Below the pieces are notes generated by a model. That model did no database searches. It was not told the DNA's origin and worked only from the letters and a program-made list of their open reading frames with translations. Positions 53,123 through 61,686 of a stretch of DNA of 64,000 bases are shown here, piece by piece (the first letter of the stretch is position 1; each line of letters opens with the position of its first letter). This DNA is from JAYWXI01 sp036016955 (GTDB taxonomy: Bacteria; Bacteroidota; Bacteroidia; Flavobacteriales; Weeksellaceae). The stretch spans positions 186,001 through 250,000 of the forward strand of contig NZ_JAYWXI010000003.1 of assembly GCF_036016955.1 (NCBI RefSeq), read 5' to 3'. The position numbers and the translations under genes are program-made.

Positions 53123-53130
53123 CAAATATA
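53123..53130 (-). promoter_or_regulatory. -7 box of secDF (TATATTTG)
   Basis: Exact TAnnTTTG on the minus strand, 27 nt before the ATG. Confidence 0.55.
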
Positions 53131-53234
53131 ATGATTTCCAAACGAATTAAGACTATTTAACCATGGTTTTTGCTCCGAAAAAAACGTTTTTTTTATCGTT
53201 TTTCAAAGCAAACAAAAGAACCATCAAAAAAATC

Positions 53235-53262
53235 GGCCGGCTCCCTTTGGAAAGCCGGCCGG
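53235..53262 (-). terminator. hemN terminator
   Basis: Nine-bp GC-rich arms CGGCCGGCT / AGCCGGCCG with a 10-nt loop, followed by ATTTTTTTG on the minus strand. Confidence 0.85.
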
Positions 53263-53269
53263 TGATCTC

Positions 53270-54649
53270 CTAAACCGTCATCGAAAAAATACGGGTCTCC
53301 GGTTTATTGCGAAGCATCCGCAAATCAAAAGCCATCGCCACATTTCGCGTAAACGCCCGCCCCTTCTCGGTAATCCGAATCGCCCGCTCCGAAATCTCCA
53401 CCAAACCGTCAGCCTGCATTTCTTCCAATCGTTCCACAACCGCCTCAATCTCGGGAATCTCTGCTTCGTTCGTCCACGAAGTCTCCAAACGACACATCAA
53501 ATTCAAAATATGACGGCGTATCAACAAATCTTCCTCGTCAAGAATATGCCCTCTAAACACAGGTATTTCTCCTTTCTCAACCCGACTTTGGTACGCCTCC
53601 ACACTTTTCTCGTTTTGAGCAAACGCATACCAGCTGTCCGATATTGCCGACATCCCCAAACCAATCATCAACTGCGTCTTACTGGATGAATAGCCCATAA
53701 AATTACGATGAATATTTCCATTAATCAAACTTTGGTAAAGTTCATCCTTTTCCAAAGAAAAATGATCCATCCCCACTTCCTTGTACCCCAGCTCTTCCAA
53801 CAGCTTTTTACCGTTTTCGTAAAGCTTACGCTTCTCTTCACCACTAGGCAAATCATTCTCATCGAAACCGCGTTGCCCCACCCCCTTAATCCAAGGCACA
53901 TGAGCATAACTGTAAAACGCCAATCGGTCCGGACGAAGCTGCAAAGTCCGCCGAATCGTATGTTCCATCTTTTCCCAGTTCTGATGCGGCAAACCAAAAA
54001 CCAAGTCGTGAGAAACGCTTTGGTACCCGATCGCCCTGGCCCAGTTGGTCACTTTTTCCACACTCTCAAAAGATTGCACTCTATTGATGGCTTTTTGTAC
54101 TTTCTCGTCATAGTCCTGCACACCAAAACTGCAACGTCTAAAGCCCAAGTCGTACAAAACCTTCAGGTGCTCGTAAGTCGTGTTATTGGGATGCCCTTCA
54201 AAAGAAAATTCCGGGCGTTCTGCAATCTCCACCGTCTGAAAAATCCCTTCCAACAAAGTTTTAAGATTAGCCGGCGAAAAAAACGTCGGTGTTCCTCCCC
54301 CCAAATGCAACTCCTTGAGCTTCGGCTTCTGCCCTTCTCCCCCTTCCTTACTGAATAATTTGAGGTAAAGCTGCCACTCCTTAAGCACCGACTCAATATA
54401 AGGCACCTCGACACTATGCTGCTTGGTAATCCGCTTATGACAAGCGCAAAACGTGCATAATGCCTCGCAAAAAGGCAAATGAATATAAATGGAAATCCCC
54501 TCCTTTTCGTTACTCTCCTTGTAGGAGCGAAGCACCGTCTGCTCCCAATTCTGAGCGGAAAAAGAAGATTCGTCCCAAAACGGAACCGTAGGATAAGAAG
54601 TGTATCTCGGCCCCGGAATATTGTATTTATCGATAAGCGACTGATTCAT
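53270..54649 (-). CDS. hemN: oxygen-independent coproporphyrinogen III oxidase
   Basis: 459 residues, typical HemN length. The N-terminal YNIPGPRYTSYPTVPFW precedes the radical-SAM cluster motif CEALCTFCAC (CX3CX2CXC), then LHLGGGTPTFF (SAM binding), GVQDYDEKVQKAINR and C-terminal HemN domain (LMCRLETSW). It oxidatively decarboxylates coproporphyrinogen III without oxygen, supporting heme synthesis under low oxygen. The start codon is 4 nt after a -7 box, so the mRNA is probably leaderless. Confidence 0.96.
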   Translation of the reverse strand: MNQSLIDKYNIPGPRYTSYPTVPFWDESSFSAQNWEQTVLRSYKESNEKEGISIYIHLPFCEALCTFCACHKRITKQHSVEVPYIESVLKEWQLYLKLFSKEGGEGQKPKLKELHLGGGTPTFFSPANLKTLLEGIFQTVEIAERPEFSFEGHPNNTTYEHLKVLYDLGFRRCSFGVQDYDEKVQKAINRVQSFESVEKVTNWARAIGYQSVSHDLVFGLPHQNWEKMEHTIRRTLQLRPDRLAFYSYAHVPWIKGVGQRGFDENDLPSGEEKRKLYENGKKLLEELGYKEVGMDHFSLEKDELYQSLINGNIHRNFMGYSSSKTQLMIGLGMSAISDSWYAFAQNEKSVEAYQSRVEKGEIPVFRGHILDEEDLLIRRHILNLMCRLETSWTNEAEIPEIEAVVERLEEMQADGLVEISERAIRITEKGRAFTRNVAMAFDLRMLRNKPETRIFSMTV

Positions 54650-54653
54650 TCCG

Positions 54654-54661
54654 CAAAAATA
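54654..54661 (-). promoter_or_regulatory. -7 box of hemN (TATTTTTG)
   Basis: Exact TAnnTTTG on the minus strand, only 4 nt from the hemN ATG, in a 19-nt gap between the two genes. Confidence 0.6.
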
Positions 54662-54668
54662 ACAAATA

Positions 54669-55718
54669 TTATTCTCTTACTCCGGCATACCCTCTGAGTT
54701 TTTCCCATCCGGCCAGTTTTCCCCGCACGATTTTATTCTTACCCGCAAAAACAAGATGGTCGGCATCCACCCAACGGAAAGTGTACAAATCCCGCTCATC
54801 GGAAAGTTTCACCCATGTCCGTCCGTAGTCTCCAGAATAGGAAATATGACGGTCCCCCACCGCTACCATTTCCCTCCCCTTCGAACCAGGTCTTAACCGA
54901 ACGCAAGTCATATACCCCACATTCTGCCCCGAAGCCTGAATCTGCCAAGTCCTGCCTCCATCCCAACTGGTCGCAATATTATTAACGTTAGCCTGTTGTC
55001 GGGTGTAATCCCCTCCAACCGCTACCCCAAAGCGCCCCCTATAAAAATCAACGGAATAAATCCCTTGCGAAGAACTTCCCTGAACAAAATCCGTTTCCGC
55101 CACCTCCCAATCGCAAGGCTTCCCCCATCGGAAGCGAAACACCCGGGCTTTATGCCCTCCGCTGACCGCCCAAACCTTTCGCCCCCACATCGCCACATTG
55201 GTATTACTCGCTGCAAAATGCGCCTCGCCATCACTATAAAAAGGGATACGACAAGCCTCAGCCTTTTTCCCCTTTGCCCCCACAAAAACCACATGAGGAA
55301 CACCTCCTTTACGAGGATCACTGAGTGCAACTCCACGCTTCCCACGAAAGACAAACGCATCGTAAAAAACAGTAGAAACCGTATCTTTTTCCAAAAGCTC
55401 CGCCTTTAACGTACGCTTATCAAGAGTAAACCAATAGGCCGGAGCTCCTACACTCACCGCATGGAAACGGTCGCCTCGCCTTGCCAATGTCCTGAACTCC
55501 AACCCCTCAACCGGAAGGGTAATCTGCAAACGATCAGTCGGGTTTTTCCAACCGACATACCCCATTTTAGACCCTATCCCCGCATACCATACCCGATCCC
55601 CATCAATCTCGATCGCCCTTATACTTATATCATCCGAATACAGCGTTTCCAAAGACAAAACCTGAGCAGACCACCAAAGCGGCAAACAACACTGAATCAC
55701 AAAAAACAACACTTTCAT
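54669..55718 (-). CDS. exported BNR/Asp-box propeller protein
   Basis: 349 residues from ATG 55718. Signal peptide (1-18, LFFVIQCCLPLWWSAQ) and a beta-propeller with Asp-box motifs SWDGGRTWQI and SGDYGRTWVK. Such proteins (sialidase-like or YCF48-like propellers) have diverse roles, often assembly or binding; nothing more specific can be said. Longer in-frame sequence upstream lacks a signal and was excluded. It lies 19 nt upstream of hemN. Confidence 0.75.
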   Translation of the reverse strand: MKVLFFVIQCCLPLWWSAQVLSLETLYSDDISIRAIEIDGDRVWYAGIGSKMGYVGWKNPTDRLQITLPVEGLEFRTLARRGDRFHAVSVGAPAYWFTLDKRTLKAELLEKDTVSTVFYDAFVFRGKRGVALSDPRKGGVPHVVFVGAKGKKAEACRIPFYSDGEAHFAASNTNVAMWGRKVWAVSGGHKARVFRFRWGKPCDWEVAETDFVQGSSSQGIYSVDFYRGRFGVAVGGDYTRQQANVNNIATSWDGGRTWQIQASGQNVGYMTCVRLRPGSKGREMVAVGDRHISYSGDYGRTWVKLSDERDLYTFRWVDADHLVFAGKNKIVRGKLAGWEKLRGYAGVRE

Positions 55719-55794
55719 CCCGTAAAAATAAGAAAGAATTAAATTTCTATTATAATCCGATAAAAACCTTCCGACCGATTCCCCCCCATACAAT

Positions 55795-55808
55795 GTAACC
55801 TATGTTAC
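55795..55808 (+). promoter_or_regulatory. Crp/Fnr-like palindrome upstream of the rhodanese gene
   Basis: GTAAC-CTAT-GTTAC, a perfect inverted repeat with 4-nt spacing. Its centre is about 41 nt from the start site predicted by the -7 box at 55831-55838, the position of class II Crp/Fnr activator sites. No -33 motif is visible at the expected place. Confidence 0.45.
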
Positions 55809-55830
55809 CATCAAAACCTTTGACAGCTTT

Positions 55831-55838
55831 TATTTTTG
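55831..55838 (+). promoter_or_regulatory. -7 box of the rhodanese gene (TATTTTTG)
   Basis: Exact TAnnTTTG, 18 nt before the ATG at 55857. Confidence 0.55.
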
Positions 55839-55856
55839 CAAAAAAATCAAAAGGTC

Positions 55857-56174
55857 ATGATAGAAAAAATCAAAAAACTCCTCGGCATTAAAAGTGTAGA
55901 TTTTGCCCAACTCGCCAAACAAGGCGCCGTCATCATTGACGTAAGAAACCCTAGTGAATACGCCGGCGGTCACGTTAAAGGCTCAATCAACATTCCACTA
56001 AGCCAACTTCCTCAACATTTAGCCAAGCTAAAAGACAAAACCAAGCCAATAATCACCTGCTGCGCCTCGGGGATGCGCAGCGCAAGTGCCAAATCGTTTC
56101 TCAAAAGCAGCGGCTACACCGAAGTCTATAACGGAGGCGGATGGCTGACATTAAATCGGAAAATAAAACCCTAA
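55857..56174 (+). CDS. single-domain rhodanese-like sulfurtransferase
   Basis: 105 residues with IIDVRNPSEYAGGHVKGSINIPL (CH2-like motifs) and active-site loop TCCASGMRSA, with the catalytic cysteine followed by A-S-G-M-R. It carries sulfane sulfur as persulfide. ATG 55857 starts the family-typical sequence; an upstream ATG overlaps the -7 box. The gene stands alone between a possible Crp/Fnr site and a terminator, suggesting regulated expression. Confidence 0.88.
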   Translation: MIEKIKKLLGIKSVDFAQLAKQGAVIIDVRNPSEYAGGHVKGSINIPLSQLPQHLAKLKDKTKPIITCCASGMRSASAKSFLKSSGYTEVYNGGGWLTLNRKIKP

Positions 56175-56190
56175 AATCCCCTATCCAAAT

Positions 56191-56213
56191 AACCGCGTCT
56201 ATCCCACGCGGTT
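56191..56213 (+). terminator. terminator of the rhodanese gene
   Basis: Eight-bp arms AACCGCGT / ACGCGGTT with a 7-nt loop, then TCTTCTC. The T-tract is interrupted. Confidence 0.6.
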
Positions 56214-56264
56214 TCTTCTCTCCCTACTTGAAAAGAAAACCTCATTTTTATTGGATAAATACCC

Positions 56265-56272
56265 TAAATTTG
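56265..56272 (+). promoter_or_regulatory. -7 box of pnuC (TAAATTTG)
   Basis: Exact TAnnTTTG ending 4 nt before the pnuC ATG. Confidence 0.6.
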
Positions 56273-56276
56273 AGGC

Positions 56277-56957
56277 ATGGATTTTTACGATTTATTTCTA
56301 AAGCCTTACGAAAGCTACGAAAGTTATCAAATCATTTTGGAAGCCGTAGCCGTTTTGTTCGGGCTAATGAGCGTTTTCTTTTCCATCAGAAAAAACATTC
56401 TGGTTTACCCTACCGGCATCGTCTCCACGGTCATCTACGTGTATATCCTTTTCGTCTTCGGCTTGTTGGGCGACATGATGATTAATTTTTACTACTCGAT
56501 TATGAGCCTCTACGGCTGGATGTTGTGGTCTAAAAACACCAAAGACCAAATTCATGTCGAAGTAGCCCTTACCACCCCAAAAGAATGGGTCTACGGGAGC
56601 ATGCTCTTTACCGCCAGTCTTATTTTGGTGACCACCGTATATTACTATAAACCCTTTATCGATAATCACTTTTCCTTCTCGGGCGTTACTTTAGGATTGG
56701 ATCATTTGGATTGGGCCAACTGGCTCGATGTCCTGACCACCGCGATTTTTCTTATCGGAATGTGGCTGATGGCCAAACGCAAAATAGAAAATTGGCTTTT
56801 TTGGATTGTGGGCGATCTGATTTCCGTCCCTATGTATCTTTATAAAGGCCTCGGCCTGACCTCTTTCCAATATTTGGTTTTTACCGTTTTGGCCGTAATA
56901 GGATGGCTGGAATGGCGAAAAAGTTTACCTCCAAAAAAAATTACCCCTAAACCGTAA
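56277..56957 (+). CDS. pnuC: PnuC-family vitamin transporter
   Basis: 226 residues with seven to eight hydrophobic segments; VLFGLMSVFFSIRKNILVYPTGIV, INFYYSIMSLYGWMLW and WIVGDLISVPMYLYKGL are PnuC signatures. PnuC carriers import nicotinamide riboside, and close relatives (PnuT) import thiamine; the substrate cannot be decided here. No thiamine riboswitch is visible upstream, and the 4-nt distance from -7 box to ATG leaves no room for one. Confidence 0.9.
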   Translation: MDFYDLFLKPYESYESYQIILEAVAVLFGLMSVFFSIRKNILVYPTGIVSTVIYVYILFVFGLLGDMMINFYYSIMSLYGWMLWSKNTKDQIHVEVALTTPKEWVYGSMLFTASLILVTTVYYYKPFIDNHFSFSGVTLGLDHLDWANWLDVLTTAIFLIGMWLMAKRKIENWLFWIVGDLISVPMYLYKGLGLTSFQYLVFTVLAVIGWLEWRKSLPPKKITPKP

Positions 56958-56991
56958 AAGGATTCATCCAAAAGAGCAAAGTCTCTTTTCG

Positions 56992-56999
56992 TATCTTTG
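56992..56999 (+). promoter_or_regulatory. -7 box of dapF-mltG (TATCTTTG)
   Basis: Exact TAnnTTTG, 79 nt before the dapF ATG. Confidence 0.5.
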
Positions 57000-57024
57000 G
57001 CGCCGATTTGGTTAAAAAAATAAT

Positions 57025-57046
57025 ATCATGGCAAGAGTTCCATGAT
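57025..57046 (+). other. hairpin in the dapF 5' leader
   Basis: Seven-bp arms ATCATGG / CCATGAT with an 8-nt loop in the predicted UTR. No T-tract, so not a terminator. Role unknown. Confidence 0.35.
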
Positions 57047-57078
57047 CTCCCTAATGTATAAAAACAAGGAAAAACGTT

Positions 57079-57861
57079 ATGAAAAACACCATCGAATTCT
57101 ATAAATACCAAGGAACCGGAAACGATTTCATCATGATTGACAATCGCGACCTGCAATTTCCCAAACAACAACCTTTCATCGAAAAACTCTGCGACCGCCG
57201 ATTCGGAATCGGTGGAGACGGCCTCATTCTTTTGGAAACCGACGAAAACGATGCTTTCGATTTCCGAATGGTCTATTATAATGCCGACGGAAACGAAAGT
57301 ACCATGTGCGGAAACGGCGGACGTTGCCTCGTGGCTTTCGCTCATTTTCTGGATGTTTTCGAGGAAAAATGCCGTTTCATAGCCATCGACGGCCCGCACG
57401 AAGCCCAAATCGACAACGGAATCGTCAAACTGAAAATGATTGACGTCGAAAAAATCGAAAAAGACGGCGAAGATTTCGTACTCAATACCGGCTCGCCACA
57501 TTACGTGCGTTACGTGGATTCGCTTCAGACCTTAGACGTTTACCAAGAAGGCCGAAACCTCCGAAACGCCGAAGCCTACAAAAGCGAAGGCATCAATGTG
57601 AATTTCGTCGAGAAAAAAGACGACCAAACCCTTTTTGTCAGAACCTACGAAAGAGGCGTAGAAGACGAAACCTACAGTTGCGGCACAGGAGCTACCGCCG
57701 CCGCATTAACCTTCCTTAAAAGTACCCCGAAAAACAGCGTTGCCATAAAAGTATTAGGCGGAAATCTAAAAGTCTATGCCGAACAAAACAATGACCATTT
57801 CCACAACATCTGGTTGGAAGGCCCCGCTCAGCAAGTGTTCAGAGGAAAAATAGACCTTTAA
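57079..57861 (+). CDS. dapF: diaminopimelate epimerase
   Basis: 260 residues with the two catalytic-cysteine motifs STMCGNGGRCL and TYSCGTGATAAA and the N-terminal FYKYQGTGNDFIMID. It interconverts LL- and meso-diaminopimelate for lysine and peptidoglycan. It is followed at 15 nt by mltG, so two peptidoglycan-related genes form a transcript. Confidence 0.97.
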   Translation: MKNTIEFYKYQGTGNDFIMIDNRDLQFPKQQPFIEKLCDRRFGIGGDGLILLETDENDAFDFRMVYYNADGNESTMCGNGGRCLVAFAHFLDVFEEKCRFIAIDGPHEAQIDNGIVKLKMIDVEKIEKDGEDFVLNTGSPHYVRYVDSLQTLDVYQEGRNLRNAEAYKSEGINVNFVEKKDDQTLFVRTYERGVEDETYSCGTGATAAALTFLKSTPKNSVAIKVLGGNLKVYAEQNNDHFHNIWLEGPAQQVFRGKIDL

Positions 57862-57876
57862 TCCCCTACGAAAAAA

Positions 57877-58905
57877 ATGAAAAAAACAATCCTTATCCTC
57901 GCTTTAGTGCTTGCCTGTGCAGGCGGTTATTTCGGCTTGAAATTCTACGGCAAATACTTCGCCAACAATGTGAAAAAAGAAGGCTATTTTCACATCCCTA
58001 CCGGAGCCCAGTTCGGACAAATTTTAGATTCGGTTGCACCGTACCTGAAAGACCGCTCCTCGTTTGAAGCCGTCGCTCTGGACAAAAACATGAACCGCTA
58101 CTTCCATCCCGGACGCTACCGCACCCAAAGTGGCACCAACAACACCGACCTGGTCAATATGATTAAAGCCGGTAACCAAAGCCCACACACGTTCAGAATA
58201 GGCGATTTCGGCGACGTTTACCAAATGGTCGGCCGCGTATGCCGAAAAACCGAAATCGATTCTGCCGCCATGGTGAAAGGACTCGATGCCATTGCCCGGT
58301 CCAAAGGTCTAAACAATGCCGAAGATCTAAAAAAATTCTTCTTCATCGATTCTTATAATTTCTTTTGGACCGTAACTCCCGAAGCCTTCTTCGAAACCTT
58401 TGAAAAACAATACCAAACCTTTTGGAACGCCCAACGTCTGGAAAAAGAAAAACAAAGCGGACTAACCCGAAATCAAATCTACGCCTTAGCTTCCATCGTA
58501 TACAAGGAATCCGGAGGCAAACCCGACGAACAAAAAACCATCGCCGGACTTTATCTCAACCGCTATAAAAAAGGCATGAAGCTGCAAAGCGATCCCACCG
58601 TGATCTACGCCATTAACAAAGAATCCAATTTTACGACTCCAATTAAACGGGTGCTTTACCGCCACCTTTCTCATCCCTCGCCTTACAACACCTACGCCAA
58701 CGCGGGCATTCCCCCAGGTCCCATCTGCATTACCGATAAAAATTCAGTGGATGCCGTCCTAAATCCCGAAGCGCACAGCTACATCTATATGGCGGCAGAT
58801 CCCGACCGTTTCGGCTACCACCGTTTTACCGCCAGCGATACGGAACACGCTAAAAATGCAAGGGATTACCAGCAATGGCTGAACACGAAAAACATAAAAA
58901 AATAA
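57877..58905 (+). CDS. mltG: endolytic murein transglycosylase MltG
   Basis: 342 residues with an N-terminal membrane anchor (about 4-22) and the YceG/MltG domain: ALASIVYKESGGKPDEQKTIAGLYLNR (catalytic glutamate in YKES), MKLQSDPTVIYA and PYNTYANAGIPPGPICI. It cleaves nascent glycan strands in the periplasm and influences strand length. Co-transcribed with dapF. Confidence 0.95.
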   Translation: MKKTILILALVLACAGGYFGLKFYGKYFANNVKKEGYFHIPTGAQFGQILDSVAPYLKDRSSFEAVALDKNMNRYFHPGRYRTQSGTNNTDLVNMIKAGNQSPHTFRIGDFGDVYQMVGRVCRKTEIDSAAMVKGLDAIARSKGLNNAEDLKKFFFIDSYNFFWTVTPEAFFETFEKQYQTFWNAQRLEKEKQSGLTRNQIYALASIVYKESGGKPDEQKTIAGLYLNRYKKGMKLQSDPTVIYAINKESNFTTPIKRVLYRHLSHPSPYNTYANAGIPPGPICITDKNSVDAVLNPEAHSYIYMAADPDRFGYHRFTASDTEHAKNARDYQQWLNTKNIKK

Positions 58906-58936
58906 CTTTTTTGCCATTTTTATTTTAACCTTTTGT

Positions 58937-58979
58937 TTTCTGCCCCATCTAAGAACCGTACAAAACAACGAGGCAGAAA
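58937..58979 (+). other. long-loop inverted repeat upstream of the second receptor
   Basis: TTTCTGCC / GGCAGAAA arms with a 27-nt loop in the 158-nt gap after mltG. Either part of the receptor mRNA leader or an mltG transcript end; no T-tract follows. Confidence 0.35.
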
Positions 58980-59016
58980 CTTTCTTCCTTGTAATATCAT
59001 TAATTTTTCATCCCGT

Positions 59017-59046
59017 TTCCACTTACCTCACAGAAGGTAAGTGGAA
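59017..59046 (+). other. 12-bp perfect hairpin before the receptor start
   Basis: TTCCACTTACCT / AGGTAAGTGGAA with a 6-nt loop, ending 17 nt before the ATG at 59064. It is not followed by T, so it is a candidate operator or mRNA structure rather than a terminator. Confidence 0.45.
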
Positions 59047-59063
59047 GCATTAATAAAAACCTA

Positions 59064-61574
59064 ATGGATAGAACCGAAATTACCCTTTTTACCCCCAGAA
59101 AAATCCTTAGTGCCGGAATGCTACTTTCCGCAGCCGTATTCGCCTTCGCACAAGAAAAAGCAGACATCAACGGAAGAATTGTAGACCAAAAAAACAATCC
59201 CGTTCCCTACGCCTCCGTCACTTTCAGTTCCAAAGTCGACAAACTTCACAGCGATGCCGTACTCACGGACGAAAACGGCTATTACAGCCTAAAACTCGTT
59301 CCGGGAAATTATGACGTAACCGTAGAAGCCATCGACCATAAAAAGCACACCCTAAACAAAATTATAAAGGCCGGAACTCAAGAATCCATCCTCCTCCTGC
59401 CGGAAGAATCGGCTACATTGGCTCCGACCAAAAACATCGAAGGCGTCACCATTACCGTCGCTTCCACAAAACCTTACCGCGTGGAGTTGGACAAAAAAGT
59501 GTACGACCCTTCCACCGACGTTTTGAGTAAAGGTGGAAACCTTCAGGACGTTCTAAGCAATGTCCCCTCCGTTGATGTAGACACCGACGGAACCGTCTCC
59601 ATGAGAGGAAACACCAACGTAAGGTTTCTCATCAACGGTAAACCTTCCTCTCTCTTAGGAATTGACGATAATGCCAATGCCTTGCAATCCATCCCCGCCG
59701 ATCAAATCGAGCGGATCGAAGTCATTACAAACCCTTCGTCAAAGTACGAGGCTTCCGGAACCGCAGGAATTCTTAACATCATTCTGAAAAAAACCAAAAC
59801 CAAAGGATTTAACGGAAGCGTAGAAGGCGCCCTTGGTTACCTGCCTACCACCAGACTAAATACCAACCTAAGCTGGCGAAAAGGAAATTGGACCTGGTAC
59901 GTTAACGGCGGCGGCGGATACAACGAAAGAAAAAACAACCGCTGGAACAACACCCGCTATTTCGACAATAACGGAACGTCCTCCTTTCTCAACCAAAGCA
60001 GCGACAATAACAACAAAGGAAAATATTACAATGCCAACAGCGGTTTCACGGTAGATCTCTCGGAAAAGGCAGCCCTGAATCTTTCAGGAATGATTCGCTA
60101 TAACGAAAACGAAAGCCGTGATTTGGTAACCTACCAAACCCTGAACGCCGACCGCAGTCTAAATGCGACCTCCCAACGGCTTAGTTTAGGTGGAGGCAGC
60201 GGCAATGTCATTCAAGGTGATTTGGGATTCGATTACAAATTCAATTCCTCGGGGCATAACCTCTTCACCTCGTTCAGTATCCAGCAAAACAACAACGACG
60301 GCTACTCCAATATCTTAGAGACCCAAGAAAGTAATTTCGTCTCCAGAAACATCGTAAACCAAAGCACCGTCAACAACACGTTAATCGGAAAAGTCGATTA
60401 CGAACTCCCTCTCGGCGAAAAATCCAAGCTCGAAGCCGGCTACCGCTTCGACCGTAACGAGAATGACTACGACTACAACGTCTCCCGCTCTTTCGATGAC
60501 GTTACTTTTGTGCTGCGTCCCGACTTTACAAGCCAAACCGTCTACACGGAAATGTTCAATGCATTCTATGCTCAATTCAAAAGCAAAACCAGCCGACTGG
60601 GGTATCAACTCGGATTAAGAACCGAAATTTCGGACATCAACGTCACGTTTAACAACCTCTCCGGAAATTCCGAAAACATAAAAAAACACTATACCGGACT
60701 CTTCCCTAGCGTCTTTTTGAGCTACGACATCGCCGAAGGCAGCAACAACCAACTTTTACTCAACTATTCCCGAAGAATCAACCGCCCGAGGTCTTGGTTC
60801 CTCATCCCGTTCAACTCCTTCAGCATCAATGACGACCGAAATCAATTCTTAGGAAATCCGGATCTTGATCCGTCTTATATCAATTCCTTCGAATTGGGCT
60901 ACGCTATCCAAAAGAAAAAATTCACCATCAACCCAACACTCTACTACCAACACACCACCAATACCACCCAAATGGTAGTGGTAAGAGAGTCTGCGGCGTC
61001 TCAAATTTTGGTAACCCGTCCCTTTAACGTCGGATCGGAAACCAATATCGGTTTGGATCTCAATTCCACCGCCGACCTTTTACCTTGGTGGAAAATTATG
61101 GCTAACGTAAACCTCTACCACTATACCAGCCAAGGCGAATACTACGACCCCAATATTATGAGTAAACCATTCTCCTTCGCCGGTAAAGGATTCTCCAGCC
61201 GTTTGAGAATGACCAATACCTTTAAAGTAGACAAAACCTTCAACCTCCAGCTCCAAGGTTTCTTCAGAGGAGCTGAAAAAACAGCCTCAAGACACCGTAA
61301 AGAAATGTATGCCGTAAATTTCGGAGCCAATAAAACCATTTGGAAAGGCGACGGAACCATTTCGTTCAGCATTCAGGACATCTTTAACTCGCGTGCCATG
61401 AGAAACATCAGTTACAGTGATAATTTCGAACGCGAACAATACATGCAGTTTATGCCAAGGCAAATACTTCTGTCCTTAACCTACCGCTTCAAACAAGGCG
61501 AAAAAATAGAACAGAAAAAACGCCAACGAAACAACAGCAACGAAGATTCCGGCGAAGATATGCCGATGATGTAG
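59064..61574 (+). CDS. TonB-receptor-like outer membrane beta-barrel protein
   Basis: 836 residues: signal peptide (about 1-30, AGMLLSAAVFAFAQ), CarboxypepD_reg domain (DINGRIVDQKNNPVPYASVTF to YDVTVEAIDHKKHT), plug with LDKKVYDPSTDVLSKGGNLQDVLSNVPSVDVD-type sequence and RIEVITNPSSKYEASGTAGILNI, then the barrel (outer-membrane family OMP_b-brl_3). The charged tail KKRQRNNSNEDSGEDMPMM is unusual for a barrel C-terminus. Cargo unknown; no partner lipoprotein adjacent. Confidence 0.88.
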   Translation: MDRTEITLFTPRKILSAGMLLSAAVFAFAQEKADINGRIVDQKNNPVPYASVTFSSKVDKLHSDAVLTDENGYYSLKLVPGNYDVTVEAIDHKKHTLNKIIKAGTQESILLLPEESATLAPTKNIEGVTITVASTKPYRVELDKKVYDPSTDVLSKGGNLQDVLSNVPSVDVDTDGTVSMRGNTNVRFLINGKPSSLLGIDDNANALQSIPADQIERIEVITNPSSKYEASGTAGILNIILKKTKTKGFNGSVEGALGYLPTTRLNTNLSWRKGNWTWYVNGGGGYNERKNNRWNNTRYFDNNGTSSFLNQSSDNNNKGKYYNANSGFTVDLSEKAALNLSGMIRYNENESRDLVTYQTLNADRSLNATSQRLSLGGGSGNVIQGDLGFDYKFNSSGHNLFTSFSIQQNNNDGYSNILETQESNFVSRNIVNQSTVNNTLIGKVDYELPLGEKSKLEAGYRFDRNENDYDYNVSRSFDDVTFVLRPDFTSQTVYTEMFNAFYAQFKSKTSRLGYQLGLRTEISDINVTFNNLSGNSENIKKHYTGLFPSVFLSYDIAEGSNNQLLLNYSRRINRPRSWFLIPFNSFSINDDRNQFLGNPDLDPSYINSFELGYAIQKKKFTINPTLYYQHTTNTTQMVVVRESAASQILVTRPFNVGSETNIGLDLNSTADLLPWWKIMANVNLYHYTSQGEYYDPNIMSKPFSFAGKGFSSRLRMTNTFKVDKTFNLQLQGFFRGAEKTASRHRKEMYAVNFGANKTIWKGDGTISFSIQDIFNSRAMRNISYSDNFEREQYMQFMPRQILLSLTYRFKQGEKIEQKKRQRNNSNEDSGEDMPMM

Positions 61575-61579
61575 CTGGT

Positions 61580-61612
61580 AAAAGCGGCGGTCTTTTTTAG
61601 ACCGCCGCTTTT
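61580..61612 (+). terminator. terminator of the second receptor gene
   Basis: Fourteen-bp arms AAAAGCGGCGGTCT / AGACCGCCGCTTTT with a 5-nt loop. Confidence 0.8.
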
Positions 61613-61627
61613 CATTTGATACGCCTC

Positions 61628-61642
61628 TCGAACGTTTTTCGA
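61628..61642 (+). promoter_or_regulatory. candidate operator of the WYL regulator
   Basis: Inverted repeat TCGAA-CGTTT-TTCGA 45 bp before the WYL gene, near a weak -7 box (TACATTCG). Autorepression is common for WYL regulators of defence loci. Confidence 0.3.
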
Positions 61643-61686
61643 ATAATATTTTTTACATTCGTAGAAAAACCATTCACGTTCTAGTC

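Noticed and set aside
56214..56276. Thiamine or NAD riboswitch in front of pnuC
   Set aside because: No THI-box or NAD-II-like sequence seen, and the -7 box lies 4 nt from the ATG.
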